DNA of 64,000 nucleotides, taken from NCBI RefSeq assembly GCF_006783905.1, contig NZ_VFPE01000002.1, positions 930,001-994,000 of the forward strand, read 5' to 3'. Shown here piece after piece: positions 38,878 to 48,381 of this stretch. Positions within the stretch are counted from its first letter, which is position 1, and each line of letters starts with the position of its first letter. Origin of the DNA: Microbacterium kyungheense. Lineage in GTDB: Bacteria; Actinomycetota; Actinomycetes; Actinomycetales; Microbacteriaceae. The notes under the pieces are model-generated. The model had not been told where the DNA came from and made no database searches. It saw only the letters and a list, made by a program, of their open reading frames with translations. Position numbers and translations under genes: made by a program.

Positions 38878-38910
38878 AGACGCCCCCCGGAGGCTTCCCG
38901 GGGGGCGTCT
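38878..38910. terminator. Bidirectional terminator between DUF3145 and fabF
   Basis: A perfect 13-bp stem AGACGCCCCCCGG with CCGGGGGGCGTCT and a 7-base loop lies between convergent genes. Confidence 0.88.
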
Positions 38911-38924
38911 TCGTCTGTGATGCG

Positions 38925-40163
38925 TCAGACGGACGCGAACGCGACGACGGCGTTGTGCCCGCCGAACCCGAACGAGTTGCTGATCGCGAGCTGCTGCCCG
39001 TCGCCGAGCGGCGTCGGGGTGCCCGAGATGCGGAAGGGCACCTCGGGGTCCTGCGTCGTCAGATTGATGGTCGGGGGAGCGACGCGGTCGCGCAGCGCGA
39101 GCACCGTGAAGATCGCCTCGAGCGCACCGGTGCCGCCGAGCAGGTGTCCGGTCGACGCCTTGGTGGCCGACACGATGATGTCGTCGATGCGATCGCCGAA
39201 CACGGCCTTGAGGGCCTTGTACTCGTTCGGGTCGCCGACGGGTGTCGACGTGGCATGGGCGTTGATGTGGGTGACATCGCCGGGTGCGGCATCCGCCATC
39301 TTCAGCGCGAGCTCGACGGCGCGTGCGGCGCCGAGGCCCTCGGGGTCGTTGGCGGTGATGTGGTACGAGTCGGCCGTGACGCCGCCGCCCACGACGGCCG
39401 CGTAGATCTTGGCGCCGCGGGCGCGGGCGTGCTCCTCGGTCTCGAGCACGAGCGCACCGGCGCCCTCGCCCATGACGAAGCCGTCACGGTCGATGCTCGT
39501 CGGCCGCGACGCGGTCGCCGGGTCGTCGTTCCGCTTGGAGAGCGCCTGCATCGACGCGAACGAGGCGATCGTGATCGGGTGGATCGCCGACTCGGTGCCA
39601 CCGGCGATCACGACGTCGGCGTAGCCGGCGCGGATGTGCTCGACGGCGTTCACGATCGACTCGGTGCTCGACGCGCAGGCGCTGGCGACGGTGCGCGCGT
39701 AGGCGCGCGCGCCGAAGTGCAGCGACAGGTTGCCCGCCGCAGCGTTGGGCATGAGCATCGGGACCGTCATCGGCAGGACGCGACGCGGGCCCTTCTCGCG
39801 CAGCGTGTCCCACGCGTCCAGGAGGGTCCACACGCCGCCGATGCCGGTCGCGAAGTCGACGCCCAGACGCTCAGGCTCGACCTCGGGGCTGCCGGCATCC
39901 GCCCACGCCTCCATGGCCGCGACCAGCGCGAACTGGGAGGACGGGTCCAGGCGCTTGGCGATGGGACGCTCGAGCACGGTGTCGGGGCGCACCTTGGCCT
40001 CGGCCGCGAACGTGACGGGCAGCTGGTACTGCTCGACCCAGTCGTGTTCGAGGGTGCGGGTGCCGGAGACGCCGTCCAGGAGCGCGGACCAGCTCTCGGG
40101 TGCCGTGCCGCCCAGCGGCGACGAGGCGCCGATGCCGGTCACGACGATGCGGGAGTTGCTCAT
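38925..40163 (-). CDS. fabF: 3-oxoacyl-ACP synthase II (KAS II)
   Basis: A 412-residue condensing enzyme that elongates acyl-ACP with malonyl-ACP. The nucleophile is C163 in ASACASSTESI, and the two catalytic histidines lie in NAHATSTPVGD and GHLLGGTGALEA. FGFGGHNA ends the fold. It is the last gene of the fabD-fabH-acpP-fabF cluster, with a 60-base gap after acpP that holds a strong hairpin. Confidence 0.96.
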   Translation of the reverse strand: MSNSRIVVTGIGASSPLGGTAPESWSALLDGVSGTRTLEHDWVEQYQLPVTFAAEAKVRPDTVLERPIAKRLDPSSQFALVAAMEAWADAGSPEVEPERLGVDFATGIGGVWTLLDAWDTLREKGPRRVLPMTVPMLMPNAAAGNLSLHFGARAYARTVASACASSTESIVNAVEHIRAGYADVVIAGGTESAIHPITIASFASMQALSKRNDDPATASRPTSIDRDGFVMGEGAGALVLETEEHARARGAKIYAAVVGGGVTADSYHITANDPEGLGAARAVELALKMADAAPGDVTHINAHATSTPVGDPNEYKALKAVFGDRIDDIIVSATKASTGHLLGGTGALEAIFTVLALRDRVAPPTINLTTQDPEVPFRISGTPTPLGDGQQLAISNSFGFGGHNAVVAFASV

Positions 40164-40189
40164 GTCGTTCTAGATCCTCGTGGGTTTCT

Positions 40190-40218
40190 ACCGGCGGGGG
40201 CTCTGCGCCCCCGCCGGT
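40190..40218 (-). promoter_or_regulatory. Hairpin between acpP and fabF
   Basis: A perfect 12-bp stem ACCGGCGGGGGC with GCCCCCGCCGGT and a 5-base loop lies directly after the acpP stop in the transcribed direction. It may act as a partial terminator or mRNA stabiliser that raises acpP over fabF. Confidence 0.65.
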
Positions 40219-40223
40219 GACGA

Positions 40224-40472
40224 TTACGCCTGGTTCGACGTGATGAAGGTGACGGCGTCGCCGACGGTCTTGAGGTTCTTGACCTCGTCATCGGGGATCG
40301 TCACACCGAACTTCTCCTCGGCGTTGACGACGATCGTCATCATCGAGATCGAGTCGATGTCGAGGTCGTCCGTGAACGACTTCTCGAGCGCGACCTCGTC
40401 GGCCGAGATGCCCGTCTCGTCGGTGATGAGCTCGGCGAGTCCGGCGAGGACCTCGTCGTTGGTGAATGCCAT
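40224..40472 (-). CDS. acpP: Acyl carrier protein
   Basis: An 82-residue acidic helical carrier of growing acyl chains. The phosphopantetheine site is S41 in LDIDSISMMTIV, with DSI in place of the commoner DSL. VVNAEEKFGVTIPDDEV follows as in other type II ACPs. It sits between fabH and fabF in the FAS-II cluster. Confidence 0.97.
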   Translation of the reverse strand: MAFTNDEVLAGLAELITDETGISADEVALEKSFTDDLDIDSISMMTIVVNAEEKFGVTIPDDEVKNLKTVGDAVTFITSNQA

Positions 40473-40563
40473 GGGATTCTCCTGTTTTGGGTTGGGGCCT
40501 GTGTGTCAGGGATTGCGGTGCCCGGACGGGCCGGGAATCAGTCTAGAGTCGCGGTTCGCCGCG

Positions 40564-41565
40564 TCAGGGGAGGACGACGACCTGGGCGCCGAACACCAGT
40601 CCTGCGCCGAAGCCGATCTGCAGCGCCAGGCCACCGCTGAGCTCGGGGTGCTCCTCGAGCAGGCGATGCGTGGCCAGCGGGATCGACGCCGCCGACGTGT
40701 TGCCGGTGGTCTCGATGTCGCGGGCGATGACGACGCTCTCGGGCAGCTTCAGCTGCTTGGCGAACTCGTCGACGATGCGCATGTTGGCCTGGTGGGGGAC
40801 GAAGGCGGCGAGGTCGGATGCCTCGACCCCGGCCTCCTCGAGCGCCTGGCGCGCGACCTTCACCATCTCCCACACGGCCCACCGGAACACCGTCGGGCCT
40901 TCCTGGCGCAGCGTCGGCCACGGCGCGGCGCCGTCGCGGAACTCGTTGAGGGTGTGGTTCATGCCGACAGCGTCGGCCTTGGAGCCGTCGGAGCCCCACA
41001 CCGTCGGGCCGATGCCCGGGGTGTCGCTCGGACCGACGACGGCGGCGCCCGCACCGTCGCCGAGGAGGAACGAGATGCTCCGGTCGGTCGGGTCGACGAT
41101 GTCGCTGAGCTTCTCGGTGCCGATCACGACGGCGTAGTGCGCGGCGCCGGCGCGGATCAGCGCGTCGGCCTGCGCGATGCCGTAGGCGAATCCCGCGCAC
41201 GCGGCGTTGACGTCGTACGCCGCGGCGGGGTTGGCACCGACGCGGTCGGCGACGATCGCCGACACCGACGGCGTCTGCTTCGGGTTGCTGATGGTGGCGA
41301 CGATCACCGCGTCGACCTGGCTGGGGTCGACGCCGGAGCGCTCGATGGCCTCGCGTGCGGCATCCGTCGCGAGATCGATCGCGTCCGTCTCGGGCACCGC
41401 GCGCATGCGCGTCACGATCCCGGTGCGCTGCCGGATCCACTCGTCACTGGAGTCGATCGGGCCGATGAGGTCCTCGTTGGGGACCGCGATCTCACCGCGC
41501 GCGGCGCCGTAGGCGTAGATGCGCGTGTGAGCGGGCCCGGTGGGCTGGACGAGGGTGCGGGTCAT
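40564..41565 (-). CDS. fabH: 3-oxoacyl-ACP synthase III (KAS III)
   Basis: A 333-residue enzyme that starts fatty-acid synthesis by condensing an acyl-CoA primer with malonyl-ACP. The catalytic triad is visible: C123 in VNAACAGFAYG, H in VPHQANMRI (~258) and N in ETTGNTSAASIP (~288). In these bacteria it prefers branched primers and so shapes anteiso lipids; that is family knowledge. ATG 41565 is used; an upstream in-frame start would run into fabD. It begins 13 bases after the fabD stop. Confidence 0.96.
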   Translation of the reverse strand: MTRTLVQPTGPAHTRIYAYGAARGEIAVPNEDLIGPIDSSDEWIRQRTGIVTRMRAVPETDAIDLATDAAREAIERSGVDPSQVDAVIVATISNPKQTPSVSAIVADRVGANPAAAYDVNAACAGFAYGIAQADALIRAGAAHYAVVIGTEKLSDIVDPTDRSISFLLGDGAGAAVVGPSDTPGIGPTVWGSDGSKADAVGMNHTLNEFRDGAAPWPTLRQEGPTVFRWAVWEMVKVARQALEEAGVEASDLAAFVPHQANMRIVDEFAKQLKLPESVVIARDIETTGNTSAASIPLATHRLLEEHPELSGGLALQIGFGAGLVFGAQVVVLP

Positions 41566-41578
41566 GCTTCTCTCCGGG

Positions 41579-42490
41579 TCAGGCGTCGACGGCCACCAGC
41601 GCGGCGGCGGCCTCCAGGTCGTCGGGTGTCTTGACGGCGACGGCGGGCGTGCCGCGCAGCGCGCGCTTCGCGAGCCCGACCAGCGTCCCCGCCGGTGACA
41701 GCTCCACGATGCCCGACACACCGGCGTCCGCGAAAGACGCCATGCACAGGTCCCAGCGCACAGGGGAGGCGACCTGGTCGACGAGCAGATCCACGAACGC
41801 GGACCCGGACGCGACGGCCGAGCCGTCGCGGTTGGTCCAGATGGTCAGGGACGGGTCGGATGCCGCCACCTCGGCGGCCGCGACGCGCAGCGCCTGCACG
41901 GCCGGCGCCATGTACTCGGTGTGGAAGGCGCCCGCGACCTGCAGCGGAATGACCCGCGTGCCCGCCACCGGCTCGGCCGCGAGCGCCTGCAGCGCCTCGA
42001 CGGCGCCGGCGACGACGAGCTGTCCGCCGCCGTTGTAGTTGGCCGGCGACAGACCGAGCTCGGCGAGCCGCGCCAGGACGGCCGCCTCATCGCCTCCGAT
42101 GACGGCGCTCATGCCGGTCTCGGCGGCCGCTGCCGCCTCCGCCATCGCGCGCCCGCGGATGCCCACGAGGGCCAGCGCGGCCTGCTCGCTGAGGATGCCG
42201 GCGGCCGCTGCCGCCGCGAATTCTCCGACCGAGTGGCCGGCGACGCCCGCGATGCCTGCGCGGTCGGGGAGGGCGTTCCACGACAGGAGGCTCGCCGCCA
42301 CGATGAGCGGCTGCGCCACCTGGGTGTCGCGGATGCGGTCGGCGTCCCATTCGGTGCCGGCGGCGACGAGGTCGACGCCCGACCACTCGGAATACTGGGC
42401 CAGCCGCTCGGCGGTGCCGTCGAGCTGGAGCCAGGGGGTCAGGAAGCCGGGGGACTGGGAGCCCTGCCCCGGGAAGACAGCGATACGCAC
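41579..42490 (-). CDS. fabD: Malonyl-CoA:ACP transacylase
   Basis: A 303-residue enzyme that loads malonyl onto ACP. FPGQGSQSPGF begins the fold, the nucleophile is S87 in GHSVGEFAA, and the partner histidine lies in AFHTEYM. It is first in the FAS-II cluster after the regulator gene, with a 92-base gap. The GTG start is 6 bases after CAGGAT on the minus strand. Confidence 0.95.
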   Translation of the reverse strand: MRIAVFPGQGSQSPGFLTPWLQLDGTAERLAQYSEWSGVDLVAAGTEWDADRIRDTQVAQPLIVAASLLSWNALPDRAGIAGVAGHSVGEFAAAAAAGILSEQAALALVGIRGRAMAEAAAAAETGMSAVIGGDEAAVLARLAELGLSPANYNGGGQLVVAGAVEALQALAAEPVAGTRVIPLQVAGAFHTEYMAPAVQALRVAAAEVAASDPSLTIWTNRDGSAVASGSAFVDLLVDQVASPVRWDLCMASFADAGVSGIVELSPAGTLVGLAKRALRGTPAVAVKTPDDLEAAAALVAVDA

Positions 42491-42496
42491 CGTTCC

Positions 42497-42502
42497 ATCC
42501 TG
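42497..42502 (-). promoter_or_regulatory. Predicted -10 box of fabD
   Basis: Minus-strand CAGGAT lies 6 bases before the GTG at 42490. Its first base departs from TANNNT. Confidence 0.35.
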
Positions 42503-42536
42503 CCAAGGATCAGCACGCGCGTTCTGGCGACACCGT

Positions 42537-42561
42537 CACAAGAATTCCGCGGACCTTTGTG
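42537..42561 (-). promoter_or_regulatory. Candidate operator upstream of fabD
   Basis: Inverted half-sites CACAA and TTGTG, separated by 15 bases, lie 35-60 bases upstream of the fabD -10 box, in the gap after fasR. FasR of Streptomyces activates the same four genes from sites upstream of fabD, so this is a candidate FasR site. Confidence 0.3.
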
Positions 42562-42582
42562 CGCGTCCCACACGGACTGCTG

Positions 42583-43803
42583 TCAGAGTGGACCGCGCCG
42601 GGCCGCGGTCGGACGCCGGCGGGTGGCATCCGTGCCGATGGATCCGAGGATCAGCGCCGTCTGCAGGATGAGCGCCTCACGCGGGCCCGTCGCATCCCAC
42701 CCGATCACCTCGGACACGCGCTTCAGGCGGTACCGCACCGTGTTGGGGTGGACGAACAGCTCGCGCGCGGTCGCCTCGAGCGAGCGTCCGTTGTCGAGGT
42801 ACGCCCACAGGGTGGAGACGAGGTCGGCGCTGTGCGACTGCAGTGGGCGGTAGATGCGCTCGACGAGCGTGAGCTTGGCGAGCGGGTCGCCCGCGAGGGC
42901 GCGTTCGGGAAGGAGGTCATCCGCCTCGACCGGCCGCGGCGCGTGCCGCCAGGCCCGTGCGACGGCGAAGCCGGCGAGGGCGGCGCGCGCGCTCTGGCTC
43001 GCGTCGACCAGTGCGGGCACCGTGGGCCCCAGCACGAGATATCCGGAACCGAAGCCCGGCTCGAGCCGCTTGGCGATGTCGCCGAACGGCAGCTCCACGA
43101 CGGTCTCGTCCGTGCCCGCCGACGTCTCGGAGCGCCCGACGACGAGCACGAGCCGCGATCCCTGCACGCCGATCAGCACGTCGACGCCCAGCTTGCGGGC
43201 GGTGCGACGCAGCTGGTCCACGTCGAACTGCGCGGGGGTGGTGCCCACGAGCACCGCCACTTCGCCGTGGCCGTGCCAGCCCAGTGCCGCGATGCGGCTC
43301 GGGAGCTCTTCGTCGGCCTCGCCCGTGAGGATCGAGTCGACGACGAGCGCCTCCAGACGCGCATCCCAGAGCCCGCGCGCCTCGGCGGCCCTCGCGTACA
43401 CGTCCGCCGCGGCGAACGCCACCTCGCGCGAATAGAGCAGGATCGCCTCGCGGAGGTCGTCGCCCCTGCCGGCGACGCGTTCCTCGGTCACCTCGACCGT
43501 CACGCGGATGAGCTGGAGCGTCTGCTGCAGGCTGACGCTGCGCAGCAGCTCGCGCGGAGCCGCGGCGAAGATGTCGGAGGCGATCCACGGCGTCGACCCG
43601 GGGTCGTCGTACCACTGGATGAACGAGGTGATGCCGGCCTGGGCCACCAGCCCGACGGCGGACCGTCGGGCCGGTGGCATCTCGGCGTACCAGGGCAGCG
43701 TGTCTTCGAGGCGCTTGATGGTGACGGTCGCGATATCGCCCGAGATGCGGCGCAGCCACGCCAGCGTCTCGGTCTTCTCCATCACCTCGACAGGCTTGCC
43801 CAT
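42583..43803 (-). CDS. fasR: PucR/CdaR-type regulator of fatty-acid synthesis (FasR)
   Basis: A 406-residue transcription regulator. An N-terminal helical domain (to ~170) is followed by a degenerate GGDEF-like CdaR domain and a C-terminal helix-turn-helix (SLEATARELFVHPNTVRYRLKRVSEVIG, ~342-370). Position directly before fabD-fabH-acpP-fabF matches FasR, the acyl-CoA-responsive activator of this operon in Streptomyces and mycobacteria. The Arg/Pro tail is unusual but short. aceE ends 8 bases before its start on the same strand. Confidence 0.9.
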   Translation of the reverse strand: MGKPVEVMEKTETLAWLRRISGDIATVTIKRLEDTLPWYAEMPPARRSAVGLVAQAGITSFIQWYDDPGSTPWIASDIFAAAPRELLRSVSLQQTLQLIRVTVEVTEERVAGRGDDLREAILLYSREVAFAAADVYARAAEARGLWDARLEALVVDSILTGEADEELPSRIAALGWHGHGEVAVLVGTTPAQFDVDQLRRTARKLGVDVLIGVQGSRLVLVVGRSETSAGTDETVVELPFGDIAKRLEPGFGSGYLVLGPTVPALVDASQSARAALAGFAVARAWRHAPRPVEADDLLPERALAGDPLAKLTLVERIYRPLQSHSADLVSTLWAYLDNGRSLEATARELFVHPNTVRYRLKRVSEVIGWDATGPREALILQTALILGSIGTDATRRRPTAARRGPL

Positions 43804-43810
43804 TCGCGGA

Positions 43811-46537
43811 TCAGCTCTCGCCGCCCGCGTTCCCGCTCGTACCGGCGGTCACGTCGTGGAGGCGATACTTCTCGATCGCCTGCGCAGCGAGGCCGCGGTC
43901 GACCGCGCCCTCTTCGGCCAGCGCCTGGAGGGTGCGGACCACGACGGACGGGCCGTCGATCTTGAAGAACCGGCGGGCGGCCGCGCGCGTGTCCGAGAAG
44001 CCGAAGCCGTCGGCCCCGAGCGTCGCGAAGCGGTTCGGCACCCACGGACGGATCTGGTCCTGGACCGCGTGCATGAAGTCGCTCACGGCGACCACGGGGC
44101 CCTGGACGTCCTTCAGCTTCTCGGTGAGGTACGCGGTGCGCGGCTCCTCGCCGGGGAAGAGGAAGTTGTGCTCGTCGGCGGCGAGGCCGTCGCGGCGCAG
44201 CTCCGACCACGACGTGACGGACCACACGTCAGCCTGAACGCCCCAGTCCTCACGCAGCAGCTGCTGCGCCTCGAGCGCCCACGGCACGCCGACGCCCGAC
44301 GCGAAGATCTGCGCGCGCGGCCCTTCGCCCTCGGCGACCGAGATGCGGTGGATGCCGCGCACGATGCCGTCGACGTCCACGTCTGCCGGCTCGGCCGGCT
44401 GCACGAGAGGCTCGTTGTACACCGTGAGGTAGTACATGACGTTGGGGTCGGGGTGGTTGCCGCCGTACATGCGGTCCAGGCCCGCGCGGACGATGTGCGC
44501 GATCTCGTAGCCATAGGCGGGGTCGTACGCGACCGTCGCCGGGTTCGTCGAGGCGAGCAGGGGCGAGTGCCCGTCCGCGTGCTGCAGTCCCTCGCCGGTC
44601 AGCGTCGTGCGGCCTGCGGTCGCGCCGACCACGAAGCCGCGCGCCATCTGGTCGCCGGCAGCCCAGTTGGCGTCGCCGGTGCGCTGGAAACCGAACATCG
44701 AGTAGAAGATGTAGACCGGGATCAGCGGCTCACCGTGCGTCGCGTACGACGTGCCGGCGGCGGTGAAGGCGGCCATGGCGCCCGCCTCGTTGATGCCGAC
44801 GTGCACGATCTGGCCCTGCGGGCTCTCTTTGTACGCCAGCAGGAGCTCGCGGTCGACCGAGGTGTAGTGCTGCCCGTTCGGGTTGTAGATCTTCGCCGTC
44901 GGGAAGTAGGCGTCCATACCGAACGTGCGGGCCTCGTCGGGGATGATCGGCACGATGCGGTTGCCGAAGTCCTTCGAGCGGAGCAGGTCCTTGAGCAGAC
45001 GGACGAACGCCATCGTGGTGGCGATCTCCTGGTTGCCCGAGCCCTTCTTCGGCAGCGCGTACGCCTCGTCGCCCGGGAGCGTGATCGGCACGTGGTGGCT
45101 GCGGCGCTCCGGCAGGTAACCGCCCAGGCTGCGGCGACGGTCGAGCATGTACTGCACCGTCTCGTCCTGCTCGCCCGGGTGGAAGTACGGAGGCTGGTAG
45201 GGGTTCGACTCGAGCTGCGCGTCCGAGATCGGGATCTGCATCCCGTCGCGGAAGTGCTTGAGGTCCTCGAGCGTCATCTTCTTCATCTGGTGGGTAGCGT
45301 TGCGGCCCTCGAAGTGCGGACCCAGGCCGTAGCCCTTGATGGTCTTGGCGAGGATGACCGTCGGCTGGCCCTTGTGCTCGACCGCGGCCTTGAATGCCGC
45401 GTACACCTTGCGGTAGTCGTGGCCGCCGCGCTTGAGGTTCCAGATCTGCTCGTCGGTGTAGTCCTTGACCAGGGCGGCGGCTCGCTCGTCACGGCCGAAG
45501 AAGTGCTCGCGGACGTACGCGCCGCTCTCGGCCTTGTAGGTCTGGTAGTCGCCGTCGGGGGTGACGTTCATGAGGTTGAGGAGCGCACCGGCGTCGTCGC
45601 GCGCGAGCAGGTCGTCCCACTCGCGGCCCCACACGACCTTGATGACGTTCCAGCCCGCGCCGCGGAAGAACGCCTCGAGCTCCTGGATGATCTTGCCGTT
45701 GCCGCGGACGGGGCCGTCCAGGCGCTGCAGGTTGCAGTTGACGACGAACGTGAGGTTGTCGAGCCCCTCGTTCGCGGCGACCTGCAGCTGACCGCGGCTC
45801 TCGACCTCGTCCATCTCGCCGTCGCCGAGGAACGCCCACACGTGCGAGTCGGACAGGTCCTTGATGCCGCGGTTGGTGAGGTACTTGTTGGCCTGTGCCT
45901 GGTAGATCGCGTTGATCGGGCCGAGACCCATCGACACGGTCGGGAACTGCCAGTAGTCGGGCATCAGGCGCGGGTGCGGGTACGACGGCAGCGCGTGCGG
46001 CGCGTGCGACTTCTCCTGGCGGAACCCGTCGAGGTCGTCCTCGCCCAGGCGTCCTTCGAGGAAGGAGCGGGCGTACATGCCGGGGGAGGCGTGGCCCTGG
46101 AAGAAGACCTGGTCGCCGCCGGACGGGTGGTCGAGGCCCCGGAAGAAGTGGTTGAAGCCCACCTCGTACAGCGCCGCCGACGAGGCGTACGTCGAGATGT
46201 GACCGCCCACGCCGATGCCGGGGCGCTGCGCGCGGTGCACCGTGATGGCGGCGTTCCAGCGGATCCAGCGGCGGTACCGGCGCTCCAGCTCCTCGTCGCC
46301 GGGGAACTCGGGCTCGTTCTCGGGGGCGATGGTGTTGATGTAGTCCGTGGTGGGAACCTGCGGCACGTTCAGCTGAAGCTCATGCGAGGTCTGCAGCAGG
46401 CTCAGCATGATCTCGCGGCCACGACCGTGGCCCTTGGCCTGCACGAGCTGCTGCAGGGATTCCTGCCACTCGGAGGTCTCGTCGGGATCGCTGTCGAGGG
46501 AGTCCTGCGAGTACGGATCCTGATCGTTGACAGTCAC
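43811..46537 (-). CDS. aceE: Pyruvate dehydrogenase E1 component (homodimeric)
   Basis: A 908-residue thiamine-diphosphate enzyme that decarboxylates pyruvate for the pyruvate dehydrogenase complex. It has [12 protein letters not shown] with the diphosphate-binding GDG, followed by NLTFVVNCN. The pyrimidine domain reads [29 protein letters not shown]. Length fits AceE, not the two-chain type. The GTG at 46537 is preferred because AAAGG lies upstream; a longer frame reaches 46660 but with no homologous residues. E2 and E3 genes are not in the window. The 5' leader contains hairpins. Confidence 0.96.
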   Translation of the reverse strand: MTVNDQDPYSQDSLDSDPDETSEWQESLQQLVQAKGHGRGREIMLSLLQTSHELQLNVPQVPTTDYINTIAPENEPEFPGDEELERRYRRWIRWNAAITVHRAQRPGIGVGGHISTYASSAALYEVGFNHFFRGLDHPSGGDQVFFQGHASPGMYARSFLEGRLGEDDLDGFRQEKSHAPHALPSYPHPRLMPDYWQFPTVSMGLGPINAIYQAQANKYLTNRGIKDLSDSHVWAFLGDGEMDEVESRGQLQVAANEGLDNLTFVVNCNLQRLDGPVRGNGKIIQELEAFFRGAGWNVIKVVWGREWDDLLARDDAGALLNLMNVTPDGDYQTYKAESGAYVREHFFGRDERAAALVKDYTDEQIWNLKRGGHDYRKVYAAFKAAVEHKGQPTVILAKTIKGYGLGPHFEGRNATHQMKKMTLEDLKHFRDGMQIPISDAQLESNPYQPPYFHPGEQDETVQYMLDRRRSLGGYLPERRSHHVPITLPGDEAYALPKKGSGNQEIATTMAFVRLLKDLLRSKDFGNRIVPIIPDEARTFGMDAYFPTAKIYNPNGQHYTSVDRELLLAYKESPQGQIVHVGINEAGAMAAFTAAGTSYATHGEPLIPVYIFYSMFGFQRTGDANWAAGDQMARGFVVGATAGRTTLTGEGLQHADGHSPLLASTNPATVAYDPAYGYEIAHIVRAGLDRMYGGNHPDPNVMYYLTVYNEPLVQPAEPADVDVDGIVRGIHRISVAEGEGPRAQIFASGVGVPWALEAQQLLREDWGVQADVWSVTSWSELRRDGLAADEHNFLFPGEEPRTAYLTEKLKDVQGPVVAVSDFMHAVQDQIRPWVPNRFATLGADGFGFSDTRAAARRFFKIDGPSVVVRTLQALAEEGAVDRGLAAQAIEKYRLHDVTAGTSGNAGGES

Positions 46538-46590
46538 AGAAGACCTTTCGTCGTCTGGCAGATCGTGCCAGGGAATCGCTACCGGAGCGG

Positions 46591-46611
46591 GGCGGGCTTT
46601 GTCTGCCCGCC
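46591..46611 (-). promoter_or_regulatory. Hairpin in the aceE leader
   Basis: GGCGGGC and GCCCGCC pair around a 7-base loop. A smaller 6-bp hairpin (46555-46571) lies nearer the start. TAGGCT on the minus strand at 46629-46634 is a possible -10 box, giving a leader of ~85 bases. Confidence 0.45.
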
Positions 46612-46678
46612 ACAACGCACCATCTGCCAGCCTACCGAGTTCGAGAGCTTGCGGACGCACCTCGTAGACTGACCGCGA

Positions 46679-46751
46679 GGGCCTTTAGCTCAGCTGGTAG
46701 AGCGCCACGTTTACACCGTGGATGTCGTCGGTTCGATCCCGGCAGGGCCCA
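46679..46751 (+). tRNA. tRNA-Val (TAC)
   Basis: Acceptor arms GGGCCTT and AGGGCCC pair (one G-U), the anticodon stem CCACG/CGTGG encloses TTTACAC with anticodon TAC, and a standard T arm follows. CCA is not encoded. It is divergent from aceE. Confidence 0.97.
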
Positions 46752-46774
46752 CCTTCGGATCCCGTGGATGCCGC

Positions 46775-48292
46775 TCACCCGCGTTCCGCGTCCCCCTCCC
46801 GCTCGTGGGACACGACATGGGGGAGCGCGAAGTCCTCGTAACCGGGCTGTCCGACGCGCGAGTGCCGGTGCGAATAGGCGAAGTAGATGACGAACCCGAC
46901 GACCAGCCACACCAGGAACCGGAGCCACGTCTCGACGGTGAGATTCAGCATCAGGTAGACGCAGATCGCCGCGGAGAGGCCGGGCAGCCAGGGGTTGAGG
47001 GGGACGCGGAAGCTGCGATGCAGGTCGGGGCGCTTGCGGCGCAGCACGATGACGCCCACCGAGACCAGCACGAAGGCCGACAGCGTGCCGATGTTGACCA
47101 TCTCTTCCAGGAGCCCGACCGGCGTGAATCCGGCGACGACCGCGACGATCACGGTGACGACGATCGAGATGACCCACGGCGTGCGGAACCGCGGGTGCAC
47201 CTTCGCGAGCCCCATCGGCAGCAGGGCGTCGCGCGACATCGCGAAGATGATGCGCGTGGCTCCGATGAGGAGCGTCAGCACGACGGTGGTGAGGCCGGCG
47301 ACGGCGCCCGCCGAGATGAGCGTCGCCATCCACGTCGCCCCGTGGAACGCGAACGCGTTCGCCAGTGCCGCCGCAGGATCGAGGTCCTGATAGGGCACCA
47401 TTCCGGTGACCACGAGTGCGACGGCGCAGTACAGCAGCGTGCAGATGAGGAGTGAGGCGATGATTCCGATCGGCATGTCGCGCTGCGGATTGCGCGTCTC
47501 TTCCGCGGTCGTGGCGACGACGTCGAACCCGATGTAGGCGAAGAACACCAGGGCGGCGCCGGCGAAGATGCCGCCGACCCCGAACGCGGTCGGCTCGATG
47601 CCCGAGAAGAACTGCAGCAGCGGCTGGCTGAGTCCGGTCGCCGCCTCACGCGGCGCGGGGTCGGGGACGAAGGGCGACCAGTTCGCCGGATTCACGAAGA
47701 GCAGCCCGGCGACGATCACGAAGAGCACGATGAAGATCTTCACCGCGACCAGGACCAGGTTCACCCGCAGCGACTCCTTGATCCCGAACGTCATGAGCCC
47801 GCCCAGCACGAGGACCAGCAGGATGGCCATGAGGTCGACCGTGCCGCCGTAACCGATCTCGGCGGGGATCGGGATGCCGAGCTGCGCGAGCAGCGTGCCG
47901 AGGTACGCGCTCCACCCCTGTGCGACCACGCTCGCGCCGAGGAACATCTCCAGGATCAGGTCCCAGCCGATGATCCACGCGAACAGCTCGCCCAGCGAGG
48001 AGTACGAGAACGTGTAGGCGGAGCCCGACACCGGGACGGTGGAGGCGAACTCGGCGTAGCAGAGAGCCGCCAGCGTGCACGCGATGGCGGCGACCACGAA
48101 GCTGATGACGATCGCGGGACCTGCGACCTCATGCGCGGCGCGTCCGGTCAGCGTGAAGATTCCGGCGCCGATCACCACGCCGATGCCGAACACCGTCAGA
48201 TCGAGCGCGGTCAGAGACTTCTTGAGCCGGAACTCCGGCTCGTCGGTGTCCGCGATCGACTGCTCGACGGACTTGGTACGGAGAACACCCAT
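46775..48292 (-). CDS. APC-family amino-acid permease (cationic amino acid type)
   Basis: A 505-residue membrane transporter with about 12-13 helices. LTVFGIGVVIGAGIFTLTGRAA is the diagnostic helix-1 substrate motif, followed by YAEFASTVPVSGSAYTFSY. The pattern resembles the cationic amino acid transporter (CAT) branch, so arginine, lysine or a neutral amino acid are candidates. AAAGG lies ~8 bases before the ATG. The gene is isolated, with no regulator alongside. Confidence 0.9.
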   Translation of the reverse strand: MGVLRTKSVEQSIADTDEPEFRLKKSLTALDLTVFGIGVVIGAGIFTLTGRAAHEVAGPAIVISFVVAAIACTLAALCYAEFASTVPVSGSAYTFSYSSLGELFAWIIGWDLILEMFLGASVVAQGWSAYLGTLLAQLGIPIPAEIGYGGTVDLMAILLVLVLGGLMTFGIKESLRVNLVLVAVKIFIVLFVIVAGLLFVNPANWSPFVPDPAPREAATGLSQPLLQFFSGIEPTAFGVGGIFAGAALVFFAYIGFDVVATTAEETRNPQRDMPIGIIASLLICTLLYCAVALVVTGMVPYQDLDPAAALANAFAFHGATWMATLISAGAVAGLTTVVLTLLIGATRIIFAMSRDALLPMGLAKVHPRFRTPWVISIVVTVIVAVVAGFTPVGLLEEMVNIGTLSAFVLVSVGVIVLRRKRPDLHRSFRVPLNPWLPGLSAAICVYLMLNLTVETWLRFLVWLVVGFVIYFAYSHRHSRVGQPGYEDFALPHVVSHEREGDAERG

Positions 48293-48369
48293 CGTTCGCG
48301 CCTTTCGTCATCGGAAGGGCCGGTCGTCGAATGCTAGTCCTCGCCGCTCGCGGCGTCGACGCCCCGCGA

Positions 48370-48375
48370 TAGGTT
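48370..48375 (+). promoter_or_regulatory. Predicted -10 box of the zinc-ribbon gene (leaderless)
   Basis: TAGGTT lies 6 bases before the GTG at 48382. Confidence 0.4.
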
Positions 48376-48381
48376 TGTTCC

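Noticed and set aside
43508..46672. A 1054-codon open frame on the + strand across aceE and fasR
   Set aside because: It lies antisense to clear aceE, whose ThDP motifs and length fit. Such shadows are expected at this GC content, and its residues are low-complexity (Val/Arg/Asp rich).
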